This document shows, piece by piece, positions 43,142 to 54,500 of a DNA stretch of 64,000 bases. Source of the DNA: Triticum aestivum (Eukaryota > Streptophyta > Magnoliopsida > Poales > Poaceae); the NCBI RefSeq assembly GCF_018294505.1, contig NC_057811.1:404886790-404950789 (forward strand), given 5' to 3'. The first letter of the stretch is position 1; each line of letters starts with the position of its first letter. A model generated the notes under the pieces. That model was not told the DNA's origin and did not search any database. It saw only the letters and a list, made by a program, of their open reading frames with translations. The position numbers and the translations under genes are program-made.

Positions 43142-46100
43142 TGATGGAAATATGCCCTAGAGGCAATAATAAAATGATTATTATTATATTTCCTAAATCA
43201 TGATAAAGGTTTATTATTCATGCTAGAATTGTATTGATCGGAAACTTAAATACATGTGTGAATACATAAACAAACACCGTGTCCCTAGTGAGCCTCTACT
43301 ATACTAGCTCGTTGATCAAAGATGGTTAAGGTTTCCTAACCATGGACATGAGTTGTCATTTGATAATGGGATCACATCATTAGGAGAATGATGTGATGGA
43401 CAAGACCCATCCGTCAGCTTAGCATAATGATCATTCAGTTTGTTGCTATTGCTTTCTTCATGTTAAATACATATTCCTTCGACTATGAGATTATGCAACT
43501 CCCGGATACCGGAGGAATACCTTGTATGCTATGAAACGTCACAACATAACTGGGTGATCATAAAGATGCTCTACAGGTATCTCCAAAGGTGTTTGTTGCG
43601 TTGGCATAGATCGAGATTAGGATTTGTCACTCCGAGTATCGAAGAGGTATCTCTGGGCCCTCTCGGTAATACACATCATAAGTTTGCAAGCAAATGACTA
43701 AGGAGTTAGTCGCGAGGTGATGTATTATAGAACGAGTAAAGAGACTTGCCGGTAATGAGATTGAACTAGGTATGAAGATACCGACGATCGAATCTCGGGC
43801 AAGTAACATACCGATAGACAAAGGGAATTACACGTATGTTGTCATAACGGTTAGACTGTAGCGACCCGACCCGAATGGATCGAAGTCTCTGTGCTTAAGT
43901 GTCATCCATGTATAGGTATGCTGACACACACAGTACTCGAGGATTTATAACGGAGGTAAATCACATGTATAAAGTAACGTAAATACTATTACCTCAATCC
44001 ATATAACGGCAAAGTTGAGTGTAGACATCGTAACCCTAATGTATCACTTACTCGTCGTATGATTCCTGCAACATGAGACGTTGCAGCCATGTAGGTCAAT
44101 ACATTGAATGTACTGGCAATTTCACACCATAGAATAATAATGAGAATTGTCTATCTCTATACGCATATTTGGCTGGTGGAGGCTCTAAGTTTAATTTTGC
44201 ATAAAGCTAATTTTTTCCTATAACAAAGGAATAAATTTGTATTTACTACCAAGTTAAATTACCCATATTGAGAAGGTTTCCCCAACTCAATCCCAAAATC
44301 ACCAAATCATTAATAACCCAACAATTTCATTAAATAGAGTGATGAGATGAACCAATAATTCAAATACCAGATACTCAAGATGCCCATAACCGGGGACACG
44401 GCTAATCATGATTAGTTTATACACTCTGTAGAGGTTTGCTCGCTTTTCCCCACAAGACTCAACCACATCCATGATCGGAAGATCGAGACATAGTCTTTCT
44501 GAAGCATTAACTCTTTACTCTGGGTAGAGAGTACCACCTACTTTCCCCTACATCTGCTAGCCTACCACTGAAAGAGGTCACACAACTTACTCAACTATGC
44601 CAGAGCCCATAATGGCTTGTGGCTGCACACGGAAGTTTCTAGCATGAATAATATTATGATCCCTTTGAGCCTGGGTGGCATTCCATAGGGTGATCACATG
44701 GGTACTCCGGGATCCCCTTGGGCAAGCACTGGGTTCTCCAGGTGCCCGGGCAAGCCACTGGGTTCTCCAGGGTGCCCCAACCATTCCACCCAGATGTGTA
44801 TTAAAGTAGTCACCTTAAGTTTCCCTTAGTAATATTACTCTCGCAACTTTTATGAATCTCACATACCAACCCCCGTCTACGAGCATGGCTAAGCAATATG
44901 AGCAAAACGTATATTCCCGAGGTGTTTCAAGGATCATAGGTTCCTATCTCATCAACTACATAGCAAATCCCAATTCCCAAATCCTACTCATGCAAATATT
45001 TGAGGGGTGAACCTAATGCAAGTAAAACTAGGTATAGGCAAAATATGATCAAAGTGTGAACTTGCCTTGTACTATTGATGAAGATTCTTCACACTCATAA
45101 TTCCTGACAGTTCTACGCGTCACACTCCGATCAATCTATTGTAAGCAAGCAATTATAACCACACATAAGCAATCACTCAAAGATCCAAAAGAAAAGGCAA
45201 AGAAACATTGCAAAAACTCCAAAAGAACCAAATCAAATTATTTTGCAAGATCAGATCCTAATTTCGGTGAAAAAGTGTGGTGATGGCTCAAGATGTTAGA
45301 TTACGCCTAGGGATTCAATTTGAAAAAAGGAATTAATTGAAAAGGCGCTACAGTTTACAAGATATGATCAAATGAAGGTTCGAATAGTTTGAAAGGTTCA
45401 AAAGTTGAAACTAATGATTCTACTGGATATAGGAAGTCAATATGAATATGTAGGAAAAAGAATTACTAGATTGAAAATAACGGATCAAGTAATCATAGCA
45501 TTGAATCTGCTTAGAATGTTGTGTAACAACTCTTTGGTGAACTAGTAGGGTAACTGGCTAAGATTAAAATTATATGTTGAAAATATAACACTAATTGTAT
45601 GAACGGAAAGATTTCTTCGATACAAATCCAACGCAATTGGATTCATCGCAAACGGAGCTACGGATAAAAAGATATGATCAAAAGAAGTTTGAATATGAAT
45701 CTGAACAAATTTCAAAATTTGAAAGTTTCAAAAAGTTTATTTGATAGATTAGCTAAATAGGTGGAATCAAGACGAAAATGTAGGCGTTGGTTTTATCTAA
45801 TTTGGATGAACGAGTAAAAGGTTATAGCTATTTAAAAAATTAGGGCCAAGCTGTTTTATGGAAGAAAAATAAGTATGACTAAAAGAATTCTAGGTGTAAT
45901 GTATAAATACATAGACTAATTAAAAATCTAATTATTCTATCGTATACTAGTCTAAAAATAGTAAGTTATGAAAGTATATAAAAAAATACAAAGAAAGATA
46001 AGACGACTTCGGATAGAGAAATAAATTTCAGAAGTCCCGTCGGAGAGGAGAAATATATTTTTCTTGAGTGAATGTAGTCAAATCAAATATTGATTTAACC

Positions 46101-48261
46101 CGAATAGGATGATTTTTAAAGGCTCTATGGATCTATATTTATAGATGGAAAAGAGGCTTAAAGGTTAAAGACTAGGCAATGCGAGACTAAATGTAGACCA
46201 AACAAAAACAAGCACGGGCCAAAAAGGCTTCCGCCGGCTGGCCACGCGCGTACACTGCGGCTGCAGTTTGGTTTTTTTTTTTTTTGATTCGGTCAACTGA
46301 AAAGAAAAACATTTGTGAAAAAAATCTGGGGAAAGAATATGGCCGGTTGGGCCTGACCCATATAGGAGAGAAGAAAAACAATGATAGGGCGCCCGATACC
46401 ACTATGCTGTGCACGTAGGCGACAGTTAGTTCCACGCGCACGCGCAGTTTTTTTTAATATTAACAGAAAAGGAAAAACTGAATAACGAAAATAAAAATAA
46501 TATTTTACATAGGCATATTATATATCAAAACTTTCAGAAAAAGATTTCCTAAAACATAAAAATATTTTCAGCGGCAAATAAAATCCAAAACTTAAATAAA
46601 GCAAATAGTGCTGCTGGCTCATTTAAAAACCAAATAAAAATGTTTTAAAATACCAAAATAATTTCAAATTTATTTCTCTCCATTTTTCTATTGTAGGGAA
46701 TCATTTTACACTATTTTTCATATATTTTATTTTTGGAGAAAAACAATTTGAATAAAACCCAAATAACTCCAAATTGAAAATGACTTTCAAAATAAATTCA
46801 ATGGGACTTTAAATTTGATTCTTTTAAACTTCCAACTCATATTTCATATGATTTGAAGAAGTCATTTTATCTTCTCTCATGAAAATCATTGAGTTGCATA
46901 AAGTTTCTGAATTTGAAATATTTCCAAATGAGATTCAAATATTTTCAAAACCCTTTTTCATTTAATTAAATGGAAGAAGTCATATCATCTTCACTCTAGG
47001 GTTTTGTGATGAAAAGGATTTGAATTCATGGAGATCATAAATGCAAGGTGAAAGTTTAGGAAAGTCCTTTTATTCCCTCTCATTTAACTTTCAAAAAGTT
47101 TCAAATTTCACTCAATTTCACACAGGCAACCACACCATAAAAAACAAACAATAAAAACTATTTATTTAATATAACATTCCAAAATTTAGAATTATGGGAT
47201 GTTACATCGACCGATAAAGATCTTCGTAGAATATGTAGGAGCCAATATGGGCATCCAGGTTCCACTATTGGTTATTGACCGAAGAGGTGTCTCTGTCATG
47301 TCTACATAGTTCTCGAACTCGTAGGGTCCGCACGCTTAACGTTCGTTGACAATATAGTGTTATATGAGTTATATGATTTGGTGACCGAATGTTGTTCGGA
47401 GTCCCGAATGAGATCACGGACATGACGAGAAGTCTCGAAATGGTCGAGAGGTATATAGGACGATGGTATTTGGACACTGGAAGTGTTTCGGGACGTACCG
47501 GGAAGGAATCGGGTCACCGGAAGGGGTTCCGGGCCCCCCCGGCAAGTTATGGGCTTAATGGGACAAAGGGAGAGACAAACCAGCCCACTAGGGGGCTGGT
47601 GCGCCCCTCCACTTGTTTGGACAACCCTAGGGAAGGAAAAGGGGGAGGGCTAGCCCCTCCTACCTTTCCCTCTCATGGGAGAAAGGAAAGGGAGGGACAC
47701 CACCCTCCCCTGCCTTTCCCCGCACTCCAAATAAGGAAAGAAGGGGGCGCGGCTTGGGTGGGACCCCAAGTAGGATTCGTCCTACTTGGGCACCTCCTTT
47801 GGCTGCTCCTCCCTCCCTCCCACCTATATATATGTGGAGGGGGTGCCTAGCACACACCAGATCAATTGTCAGCCGTGTGCGGCGCCCCCCTCCACCGTTT
47901 ACACCCCCGGTCATATTTTCATAGTGCCTAGGCGAAGCCCTGCGAAGATCACTTCACCATCACCGTCACCATGCCGTCGTGTTGGCGGAACTCATCTACT
48001 ACCTCGACGACTTGCTGGATCAAGAAGGCGAGGGACGTCACCGAGCTGAACATGTGCAGAACGCGGAGGTGTCGTGCGTTCGGTACTTGATCGGTTGACG
48101 TGAGAAGAAGTTCGACTACATCAACCGCGTTGTGAAACGCTTCCGCTTATGGTCTACGAGGGTACGTAGACACACTCTCCCCCTCGTTGCTATGCATCTC
48201 CATGGATAGATCATTGCGTGTGCGTAGAATTTTTTTGTTTTCCATGCAACGATCCCCAACA
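43142..48261 (+). repeat. E1 3' LTR, split by a solo LTR
   Basis: Parts 43142-43856 and 47212-48261 (about 1.77 kb) join into a full LTR, TGATGGAAATATGCCC to CCCCAACA. Colinear with 13824-15386. A TATATATATG core-promoter-like tract is at about 47826. Confidence 0.92.
43857..47206 (-). mobile_element. Solo LTR, 3350 bp, gypsy-type
   Basis: The insert starts TGTAGCGACCCGACCCG and ends GGGATGTTACA. Read on the minus strand it starts TGTAACATCCCATAATTC, the form I know from large Triticeae gypsy LTRs, hence the strand call. TAGAC (43852-43856) and TCGAC (47207-47211) are the target duplication; the other LTR copy has GGTTCGACCGAT here, so TCGAC is original and one base changed. No internal region, primer site or polypurine tract is present, so recombination between LTRs removed the rest. 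The interior is AT-rich with no sustained frame; a short imperfect duplication (GGGTTCTCCAGGTGCCCGG) is at about 44731. Confidence 0.85.
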
Positions 48262-48266
48262 GTATT

Positions 48267-48413
48267 AATGGGCGATGGTTTGATGATAAAAGAGGGAAGT
48301 TTTGTAAAAGCAACATGAAGAATTACTCACATACCCGTGATAGTGAGGCTTACTTGGGTCGTGTTGTAAATGCTCTGGCTAAAGCTATTGATGGTAAAGG
48401 CAAAATTAGCTTC
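48267..48413 (+). pseudogene. atpA: Nuclear plastid DNA: atpA fragment, right part
   Basis: Continues the frame interrupted at 13823: MGDGLMIKEGSFVKAT, then [19 protein letters not shown]. Small changes (for example a two-base insertion near 48343 and a deletion near 48408) break it. It ends at about GCTTCCGAAG, where unrelated sequence is joined. Confidence 0.9.
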
Positions 48414-48512
48414 CGAAGGTACTCTTCCGGAGGGTGAACCCTTTATCGGAGCCATCTTCATCGTCTTTGATACCACCATGCTTATATGTTAGTAGTCCTC
48501 CTTAACTATGGG
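48414..48512. other. Sequence fused to the atpA fragment, first copy
   Basis: GTACTCTTCCGGAGGGTGAA to ...CTCCTTAACTATGGG. It is not atpA and I do not recognise it. It recurs at 49036-49128 in the same relation to atpA. Confidence 0.6.
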
Positions 48513-48956
48513 TGAATTGTCGTCTAGGCCCTATGCCCGCTGACGGCAATGATGTTGTATTTTGCAAACTGGGCTAAGACAAGCTGACGGCAAAGCATTG
48601 TCATTTTGCTGACTGGGCCACACGCGACATGACAGTGAAGGAATGAGATTTTGTCGTCTGCCTGGTTGGCTGGCTGACGGCAAAGCACTTGACGCCGTCC
48701 GTCAGCGCGGCCGTTCCGTCAGTTGGCATTTTTGTTTGCCATCTGGCTCATCCGCTGACGGCAAACTGTATTGACTGATGGCAAAACTCTTTGCCGTCAT
48801 CCCAACAAATAGTAGATGGCAAAGGATCCTTTGCCAACATATCATTGTTGTCTGACTTTGTTGCCTGCTTCCTGACGGCAAAATCTTTGTCATCTGGATT
48901 TAGGTCTTTACCGTCTTTGATCCACATACGGGAAACTACCTGTTACCCGTAGTGTA
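48513..48956 (-). mobile_element. Truncated CACTA element end
   Basis: The right end GTTACCCGTAGTG (reverse complement CACTACGGGTAAC) is a CACTA terminal repeat, followed by TAG, a possible 3-bp duplication. Many TGACGGCAAA / TTTGCCGTCA subterminal repeats in both orientations fill about 430 bp. The other terminal repeat is absent at the left, where the text joins ...CTATGGGTGAATTGTCG. No transposase. Confidence 0.7.
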
Positions 48957-49128
48957 GTGAGGCTTACTTGGGTCATGTTGTAAATGCTCTTGCTAAAGCT
49001 ATTGATGGGAAATGTGAAATTATAGCTTCCGAAGGTACTCTTCCGGAGGGTGAACCCTTTATCGGAGCCATCTTCATCGTCTTTGATACCACCATGCCTA
49101 TGTGTTAGTAGTCCTCCTTGAACTATGG
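48957..49128 (+). repeat. Second copy of the atpA-fusion segment
   Basis: GAGGCTTACTTGGGTCATG to CTATGGG repeats 48346-48512 with about a dozen differences. It includes [19 protein letters not shown] of atpA and the unrelated GTACTCTTCCGG part. It retains the ATTATAGCTTCC of plastid atpA that copy 1 has lost by a small deletion. Confidence 0.85.
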
Positions 49129-49783
49129 GCACATTACGGTAGCTAGATTACAATCTCTCTCCCTTGTTCTTCAATACAATTATCATATGAGCTGCCCTAC
49201 GGAGATGGAAACTAGAAGACAAAAGAAGACACAACGACGCCTTCCCCTCCACAAGATGCCACCTGTAAGAAAATGCACTACTCGCACAAGACGAGAGTGT
49301 GTGACGATCTACATCATCCTCCAACATGTCAACACAACACTACTACAAGGAAGGACATCAACATGGTGAAAGCCGATGAACCATTATTCCCACTGTCGAT
49401 GCCACAACTTCACTAGCAACGAAGAATTCAAAGACCCTACGAGACACGGACTAGGACTATCAGATCAGTGGTTTCCCCATCCTCCCACTGCCACAACTGG
49501 CAAAGACCAGGGAAACCCTAGGGCGTCGACAGGTAGAGGAGAAAATCTAGGCGCCTCTTATTAAGCAAACCCTAATTGCAAAACTATGGCGTCTAGGGTT
49601 CACAATATTCTATTATCTCAAAAACCTATATTACGCTAGGAATTCGAATTACTTAGAGCATCTCCAGTACTTCCACTATAAATCATCCCGATAGGTGGTT
49701 ATTGAGTGTATTCCTTCAGCAGATCCCCAATGACTCACCCCAATATCCAATTTGACATATGTTGCTCACTTGTTAGTGGAAAT
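49129..49783. other. No gene recognised
   Basis: Moderate GC; ORFs of 83 and 62 codons lack motifs. A Tourist-style end (TTAGAGCATCTCCAGTAC) begins near 49655, but I could not identify its partner with confidence. Confidence 0.35.
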
Positions 49784-49889
49784 CGGTCTCCCTCCCTTCC
49801 TCCCCTCTCTCTCTCTCCCACCCTATCCCTCCCTCCCACCCTCCCACCCTTTCTCTCCCTCCCTCCCTCCCTCCCTCTCTCTCTCTCTA
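49784..49889. repeat. CT-rich low-complexity tract (CCCT/CT)n
   Basis: Runs of CTCCCTCC and CTCTCTCT units, ending CTAG. It produces Pro/Ser/Leu-rich and Arg/Gly/Glu-rich artefact frames. Confidence 0.9.
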
Positions 49890-50224
49890 GCATGAGGGTG
49901 TCACGAACTACAGAGGGGGTATATCCAAGCGGAGCCGGGGAGGCACAGAGGGCACGGCGGCCATGCGACGTCGGTGGCATACGGACGTGAAATTTCTATT
50001 GGATGGTTGTCGGCACTAATTTAGAAATTATTGGAAGGATGCAACTCCACCTCAGTTGGGACTATTTTTTAATGATTATTGATAGTTTATTGGAGAAAGT
50101 AGACCTGATTTGAGGATGTTTCTTTGGACCAAATCTCCTATAATATAGAAACTTGTTGGATAAAGGGGAGATGCTTGAAATGCTCTTGGGCCATCAACGA
50201 AGTATTATTATACTTCTACTCCAC

Positions 50225-50850
50225 CCTCTCGATACTTCTACTCCACTAGCTAGCCCGAATCTCAATGCAGATGCACTTTGGGAGTTTCTCCACATGGTGG
50301 AGCGGACGACCATCATTCTGCTTGAGGAGGGATCGGTCGATGCACTGATATAAATGTGCGAGGATGACTACTACTTCTCAGCTTGGATGGCCTACAAAGC
50401 TCTCTTTGACAACCGCGTGGTGGCACCAGGAACATATCAGGTTTGGCATTCGCGTGCACCTTCGACCTGTAAGATGTTTGATTGGCTAGCCCTGTGGGAT
50501 AGGTGTTGGACGGCTGGCAGATTGTTGTGTCGGGGCCTGTCACATCCACAGGCATGCCCCTTCTGTGATCAGGAGCCTGAGTCTCTACGACATATCTTGC
50601 TGGGATGTGTTTGCTCGGCAGATTTGGCACGCAGTCTTGGGGCATGGGGGCTTGGGCACTAGATGCCTGCACCTGAGGAGGAGTTGCTTCAGTGGTGGTC
50701 TTCCAAGAGCACAGGTACGCAGGTGGACAGAGATGCTTGGACCGGTATCATCCTGGTCACTTGGACCATTTGGATGCATGAGAATGTGTGGTCTTCAATA
50801 TGGCTGCCCCAATAATGAGCGTAGTGGAATCCACAACGAGGGGGGCAACT
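50225..50850 (+). mobile_element. LINE 3' end with zf-RVT domain, frameshifted
   Basis: The frame at 50354-50662 reads FSAWMAYKALFDNRVV, FDWLALWDRCWTAGRL and CPFCDQEPESLRHILLGC: the zinc-binding domain at the C-terminus of plant LINE reverse transcriptases. An in-frame TAA lies just upstream (50350). Around 50600 the frame shifts (GCV then FARQIWHAVLG in the next frame), and again at about 50660 to ELLQWW and then WTGIILVTWTIWMHENVW. The text after 50850 to about 51170 is probably the 3' untranslated end. Dead copy. Confidence 0.75.
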
Positions 50851-51360
50851 AGAGTACTACATCACTGTTTAAAGATAGGTGTTTTGGCTAATTTTTAAAG
50901 CAAGTGGACAGGTCGAGTGGTAGTGAGTAGTCCGCATGTTGTTTTCTTTTCTTGGCCTCCATGCATATGTGCATGCACTGCGTTGGAGCCCTTGTGCCGT
51001 TGTAACTAGCCGTTCTCGGCTTTCCTTCTATGAGCATGATGCGTCCCCCAGGACGGACGTATCCTTGAACAAAATTATTTACCAACAATTGTACTCTTAA
51101 AAAACATATAATTCTGATTCTTGTTATTAGATAAACTGCTTATTAATAGAAATAGAACTACTCTTTAAAAAAAACACGGAGAGATTATGTTGGTTAACGT
51201 GAGGAGTGCTTGGAGATCTTTGTAGCGAAACCACCTGCCGTGCTTCCCGGCCGGCACCGCGCATGCAGCTCACGCGCTGAGGTTTCTCGGCCGGTGTGGT
51301 TTGATGGTGTCGTCATCCTTGCGCTATATGCATGCATGCTCTTAAAAAAACAGAAGCTAC
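50851..51360. other. LINE 3' tail and promoter-side sequence of the JAZ gene
   Basis: An A-rich run (about 51097-51177) may mark the LINE tail. From 51185 to 51360 the sequence turns GC-richer (TTCCCGGCCGGCACCGCG) and contains GCGCTATATGCATGCATGC near 51322 and CCTATATTTG near 51371, either of which could be a TATA region for the gene starting at 51532. Confidence 0.4.
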
Positions 51361-51531
51361 ATGCACGGGCCTATATTTGCACCCGCATCACAATTTAGAG
51401 GAGCCTCCTCGGACCGATCTGCTCGCCTCGCGCAGAATTTTCATCCACCCGCGCAAGGCAGATTGAGAACGACGACCGGCGACGACGCAGGCGCGTGCGT
51501 GTTCGTCTTCCCCGATCGAGCCGTAGCGCGG

Positions 51532-53039
51532 ATGGAGATGGACTTTCTGGGCCCACGATCGGCGTCGCGGCATGCGATGCCGCTCGTGGCGCGACGCGAT
51601 GCCGAGGACGACGGCGAGCCCTGGCGTCTCGCTTCACCGGCACACTTCGCGTACCCGGACGTGCGCGCGGCGGCGGCTCATCGCCACCACCCGACGGCGC
51701 CGTCGTACCAGGTCCGTCCGTCTGTTTACTTTACCGATCTGCCTGCCTGGCCGATCTCTCATCCGCCGGGCTAAATGACTTCAGCTGCACGCGCCGCCGC
51801 CGCCGCCTCTGCATCCCCAAGCCTTCCCGTGCGCCATTCCCGCCTCGTCCCTGCAAGGCCCGCAGGTAGTCCACCGTGCTGCGTACTCGCCCGATCGGAG
51901 GTACGTGATCGACGCCACCCTTTAATCCGCCAAAAGATCCGGTGCGGTTTACGCCCACCGGCGCGGCCGCCGCCGGGGGAGATGCAAGATCGGGAGGTAA
52001 ATCGTTGGTTTCGAGTGTCAAAACAGGTGCTCCGCCGCGCAGCTGACGATATTCTACGCAGGTTCAGTGCATGTGTTCGACAACGTGACGAAGGAAAAGG
52101 TAAATCTTTCTCACAGCAACTCTGTCGACGATCTTCCACTGAAGCAAATGTGATGTGACCGCGCATTGCTGAAGATGTTGGGGGTGTTCTGCGCAGGCCG
52201 AGCAGATCACGTTCATGGCCGCGAAGGCAGCTCAAGCAGGCCGCAGCCCTCCCCTTCGCCGGGCGCTGCGGCAGTCGGAATCTGCTCCGGTCCCCGACGA
52301 AAGAAAGCAGATGCCACTGGCGAGAGCTTGCAGCGATCCTGTGCACCCTTCGCCACAGGCATTGTTCATGCTGCCGCATAGAGGTTGCTACCTGTTCAAG
52401 TTATATATGCTAGCCTTCATTTTGCCTTGCACTGACGTGGTGTTTCTCATGCTGCTGCTGCTGCAGATGTTCCGCTGGCCAGGAGTGCGTCCCTTGCCCG
52501 CTTCCTCGAGAGACGCAAGCGAAAGCAAAGGTACTGACGGTTGGCCCTGGCTCTACCTTGCTAACTGGGGCTAGCAGGATTTGAATTTGAACTGGCTTCT
52601 ACTAGTAGCTAGTGAAATATTGTGATCGAAACATGAAAATTCAACTTCTACTATGAAACACAACTCTACAAACAAGAAATAACAACAGACGAATCAAATT
52701 CGGTTGTGAGTTCTGCCTATTAACACTATCGTCTTTCGATGCAAAATTTGTTATTTTTGTTCCTCAAAAAGAAATACAACAAACGAATCAAAAGTGTAGG
52801 TTTGGAATCTTGAGACATATGACAAATATGAAGAACTCCCCTTTGTTTTCTACAGGACAGCAAATGCAGCAACGCCCTACTCTCGCAGGGAGATATCCCC
52901 TGGTAGCGTGGACACTTTCCGTATGGTCTCGCCAGGAAGCACAACACAATCCGGCAACACCGAACTGTCATGGTTCTTCGGAGATGAGAAGCTGGGAAGC
53001 CGCGACGAGGAGGCGCTGGACACGGAGCTCAAGATATAG
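51532..53039 (+). CDS. TIFY/JAZ transcriptional repressor, TIFY6 (JAZ3/4)-like, six exons
   Basis: JAZ proteins sit in the nucleus, hold MYC-type factors off jasmonate genes, and are degraded with COI1 when jasmonoyl-isoleucine is present. Exons: 51532-51711, 51785-51900, 52027-52099, 52197-52383, 52467-52530, 52856-53039. All introns are GT-AG and phases agree, giving 804 nt and 267 aa. The start MEMDFLG fits the ME-x-DFLG start of the JAZ3/4 group. The TIFY motif is at residues 106-109 (LTIFYAGS, exon 3); the Jas motif at 187-205 (exon 5: VPLARSASLARFLERRKR). The end DTELKI resembles the STKLQI-type end of rice members. It is shorter than the TIFY6 proteins I recall. In Jas, the residue after PLAR is Ser, not Arg/Lys. 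The exon 2 donor (GTACGT at 51901) was chosen by phase; a GTAGTC donor at 51866 would break the frame. Confidence 0.9.
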
Positions 53040-54500
53040 CCGGTGCACAAGCCCTCGCGCCGAGCGTCCCTCAATAATCAAGCCCGAATTTTGGATCAAG
53101 TTGGGTAGACGGTTGGGCTGATGACAAACAAAACCTTTTGGTTCGTTGGGCGGCAAGATCTTAGCGTAGCCTCCTTCTTCTTCTTCTTCTTTTGGTTTTG
53201 CCTTTTGGGTTCGGCGGCGATGTTTGCTCACAGTTTCTCTTGAAACTGAAAACACCATCATCGCCCTTTTCGGCTTTTTTGATTTACGGGCTTCTTCGGA
53301 CTGTTCCTCAATCTGATTAAGAATCCTGTAGTTTTGGCCGGTGAGAGTTTTTTGTTTTCTTTATTTCTTTTCTTCCGTTTGAAACGCCAGCTGAGTTGAT
53401 GTATCTCATAACTGTTAACACTACTGCTGACTGCAATGAACAATTTTTGGTCGTCGTTTTTTAATGCCAGAATGAATCTGATGGTCTTAGGTGAGCAATA
53501 TTGGCATCCTGGCCCTAGTGGCCTACACTGGTTTCAGTCAATGAAATTGGGGGCGAACCCTCTTCGTTTTGACGTTGAGGTTCGCCCCAGATTTAATGTT
53601 GTTGCAAAGCTGATGATCAGGTTAGTTCACTATTTCAAGGTACCTCATTTGATTGCTTCTACTAAAAAGGGCCGCGCTACGCATCGGATGGTAGATGAAT
53701 TGGAAACATCAACCGCTTCCTGCACCATTGGATTGAGGCACAAATAGCCGTCGGATCTCCCCAATAAGATGTGTCACGAATTGCAACAAGGTAGATGCTT
53801 TGCAGGTCGCTCTACAACAACAGCTGCTTTGTTGCAGAACCATCGAGGTGTTATTTTTGCCCGAAACAGAAACTCCCAACATAGATCTTGTTGCAGAAAC
53901 ATTTGCAACAGTCTTTTTTGCAACATATATGCTCTTGCGGTAAACAATGTTGCGGGGGGCTTCTGCAATGTTGTAGGAATTTATGTCATGCGTCACCTTG
54001 CAACATAAACAATGTTGCAGGGGGGCTTCAGCAATAAAGGTCTATCGATTTTAGACGGAGAAAACAACACGACAGGATTTTGATGTTTCCGGTTGCTAAA
54101 CTATGTTGTGTTGTGCTTACTTTGCTGTTGCTGAACTATGCTGTGTTGTGCTTATTCATATTCTACTGGGAAAAATTAAGCACAAAGTAGGTCAAATAAA
54201 CACTAAAATAGGGAAAGGCTTACTAAGGAGAACTCAACGGCAAAGAACTAGGCCAAAGAAATAAGAATGACACGCATGATCTGCACACAAAAGAACAATC
54301 AAAGATTTAAGGAATTTACAGAGCATTACAGATTTTGACGCCCAAGTGTCAAACTCCATACTGTAACTCAGTGACACCCAAGATGTAACATAGATTACAA
54401 GGCTGTCACCTTTTACCTTCCCCTTCCAGATCATGAGAACGAAGATGTGCAAACTAAATTCATCTCGGCACAAGTGAAGGGGCAAAAACACACAGCGACC
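53040..54500. other. Tail-to-tail intergenic region between JAZ and ARL8
   Basis: Holds the 3' untranslated regions of both genes (plus strand from 53040, minus strand from 54500). A (TTC)n run is at about 53175. A stretch rich in TTGCAACA/TGTTGCAA words (53780-54030) looks like a decayed non-coding element. The ORFs here (for example 53436-53747) have no motif. Confidence 0.5.

Larger units (their letters stand above)
13824..48261 (+). mobile_element. Angela-like Ty1-copia element E1 with nested insertions
   Basis: Both outer ends belong to one element. The 5' LTR starts TGATGGAAATATGCCC at 13824 and the 3' LTR ends CCCCAACA at 48261. GTATT flanks both sides (13819-13823 and 48262-48266), and joining the flanks restores a continuous atpA frame. 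The LTR text matches the Angela/BARE/WIS group. Internal parts still present are gag and integrase (18159-19978) and RT-RNase H (41675-43141); the stretch between integrase and RT is deleted. Nested in it are gypsy A, gypsy B with element C, copia E2 with a MITE, and a solo LTR. It is not autonomous. Confidence 0.92.

Noticed and set aside
49706..49990. Pro/Ser/Leu-rich and Arg/Gly/Glu-rich ORFs
   Set aside because: Produced by the CT-rich tract at 49784-49889.
51361..51774. Start of the JAZ gene at the upstream in-frame Met (51361)
   Set aside because: The family starts at ME-x-DFLG; the upstream 57 residues resemble a leader and lie at the putative TATA region.
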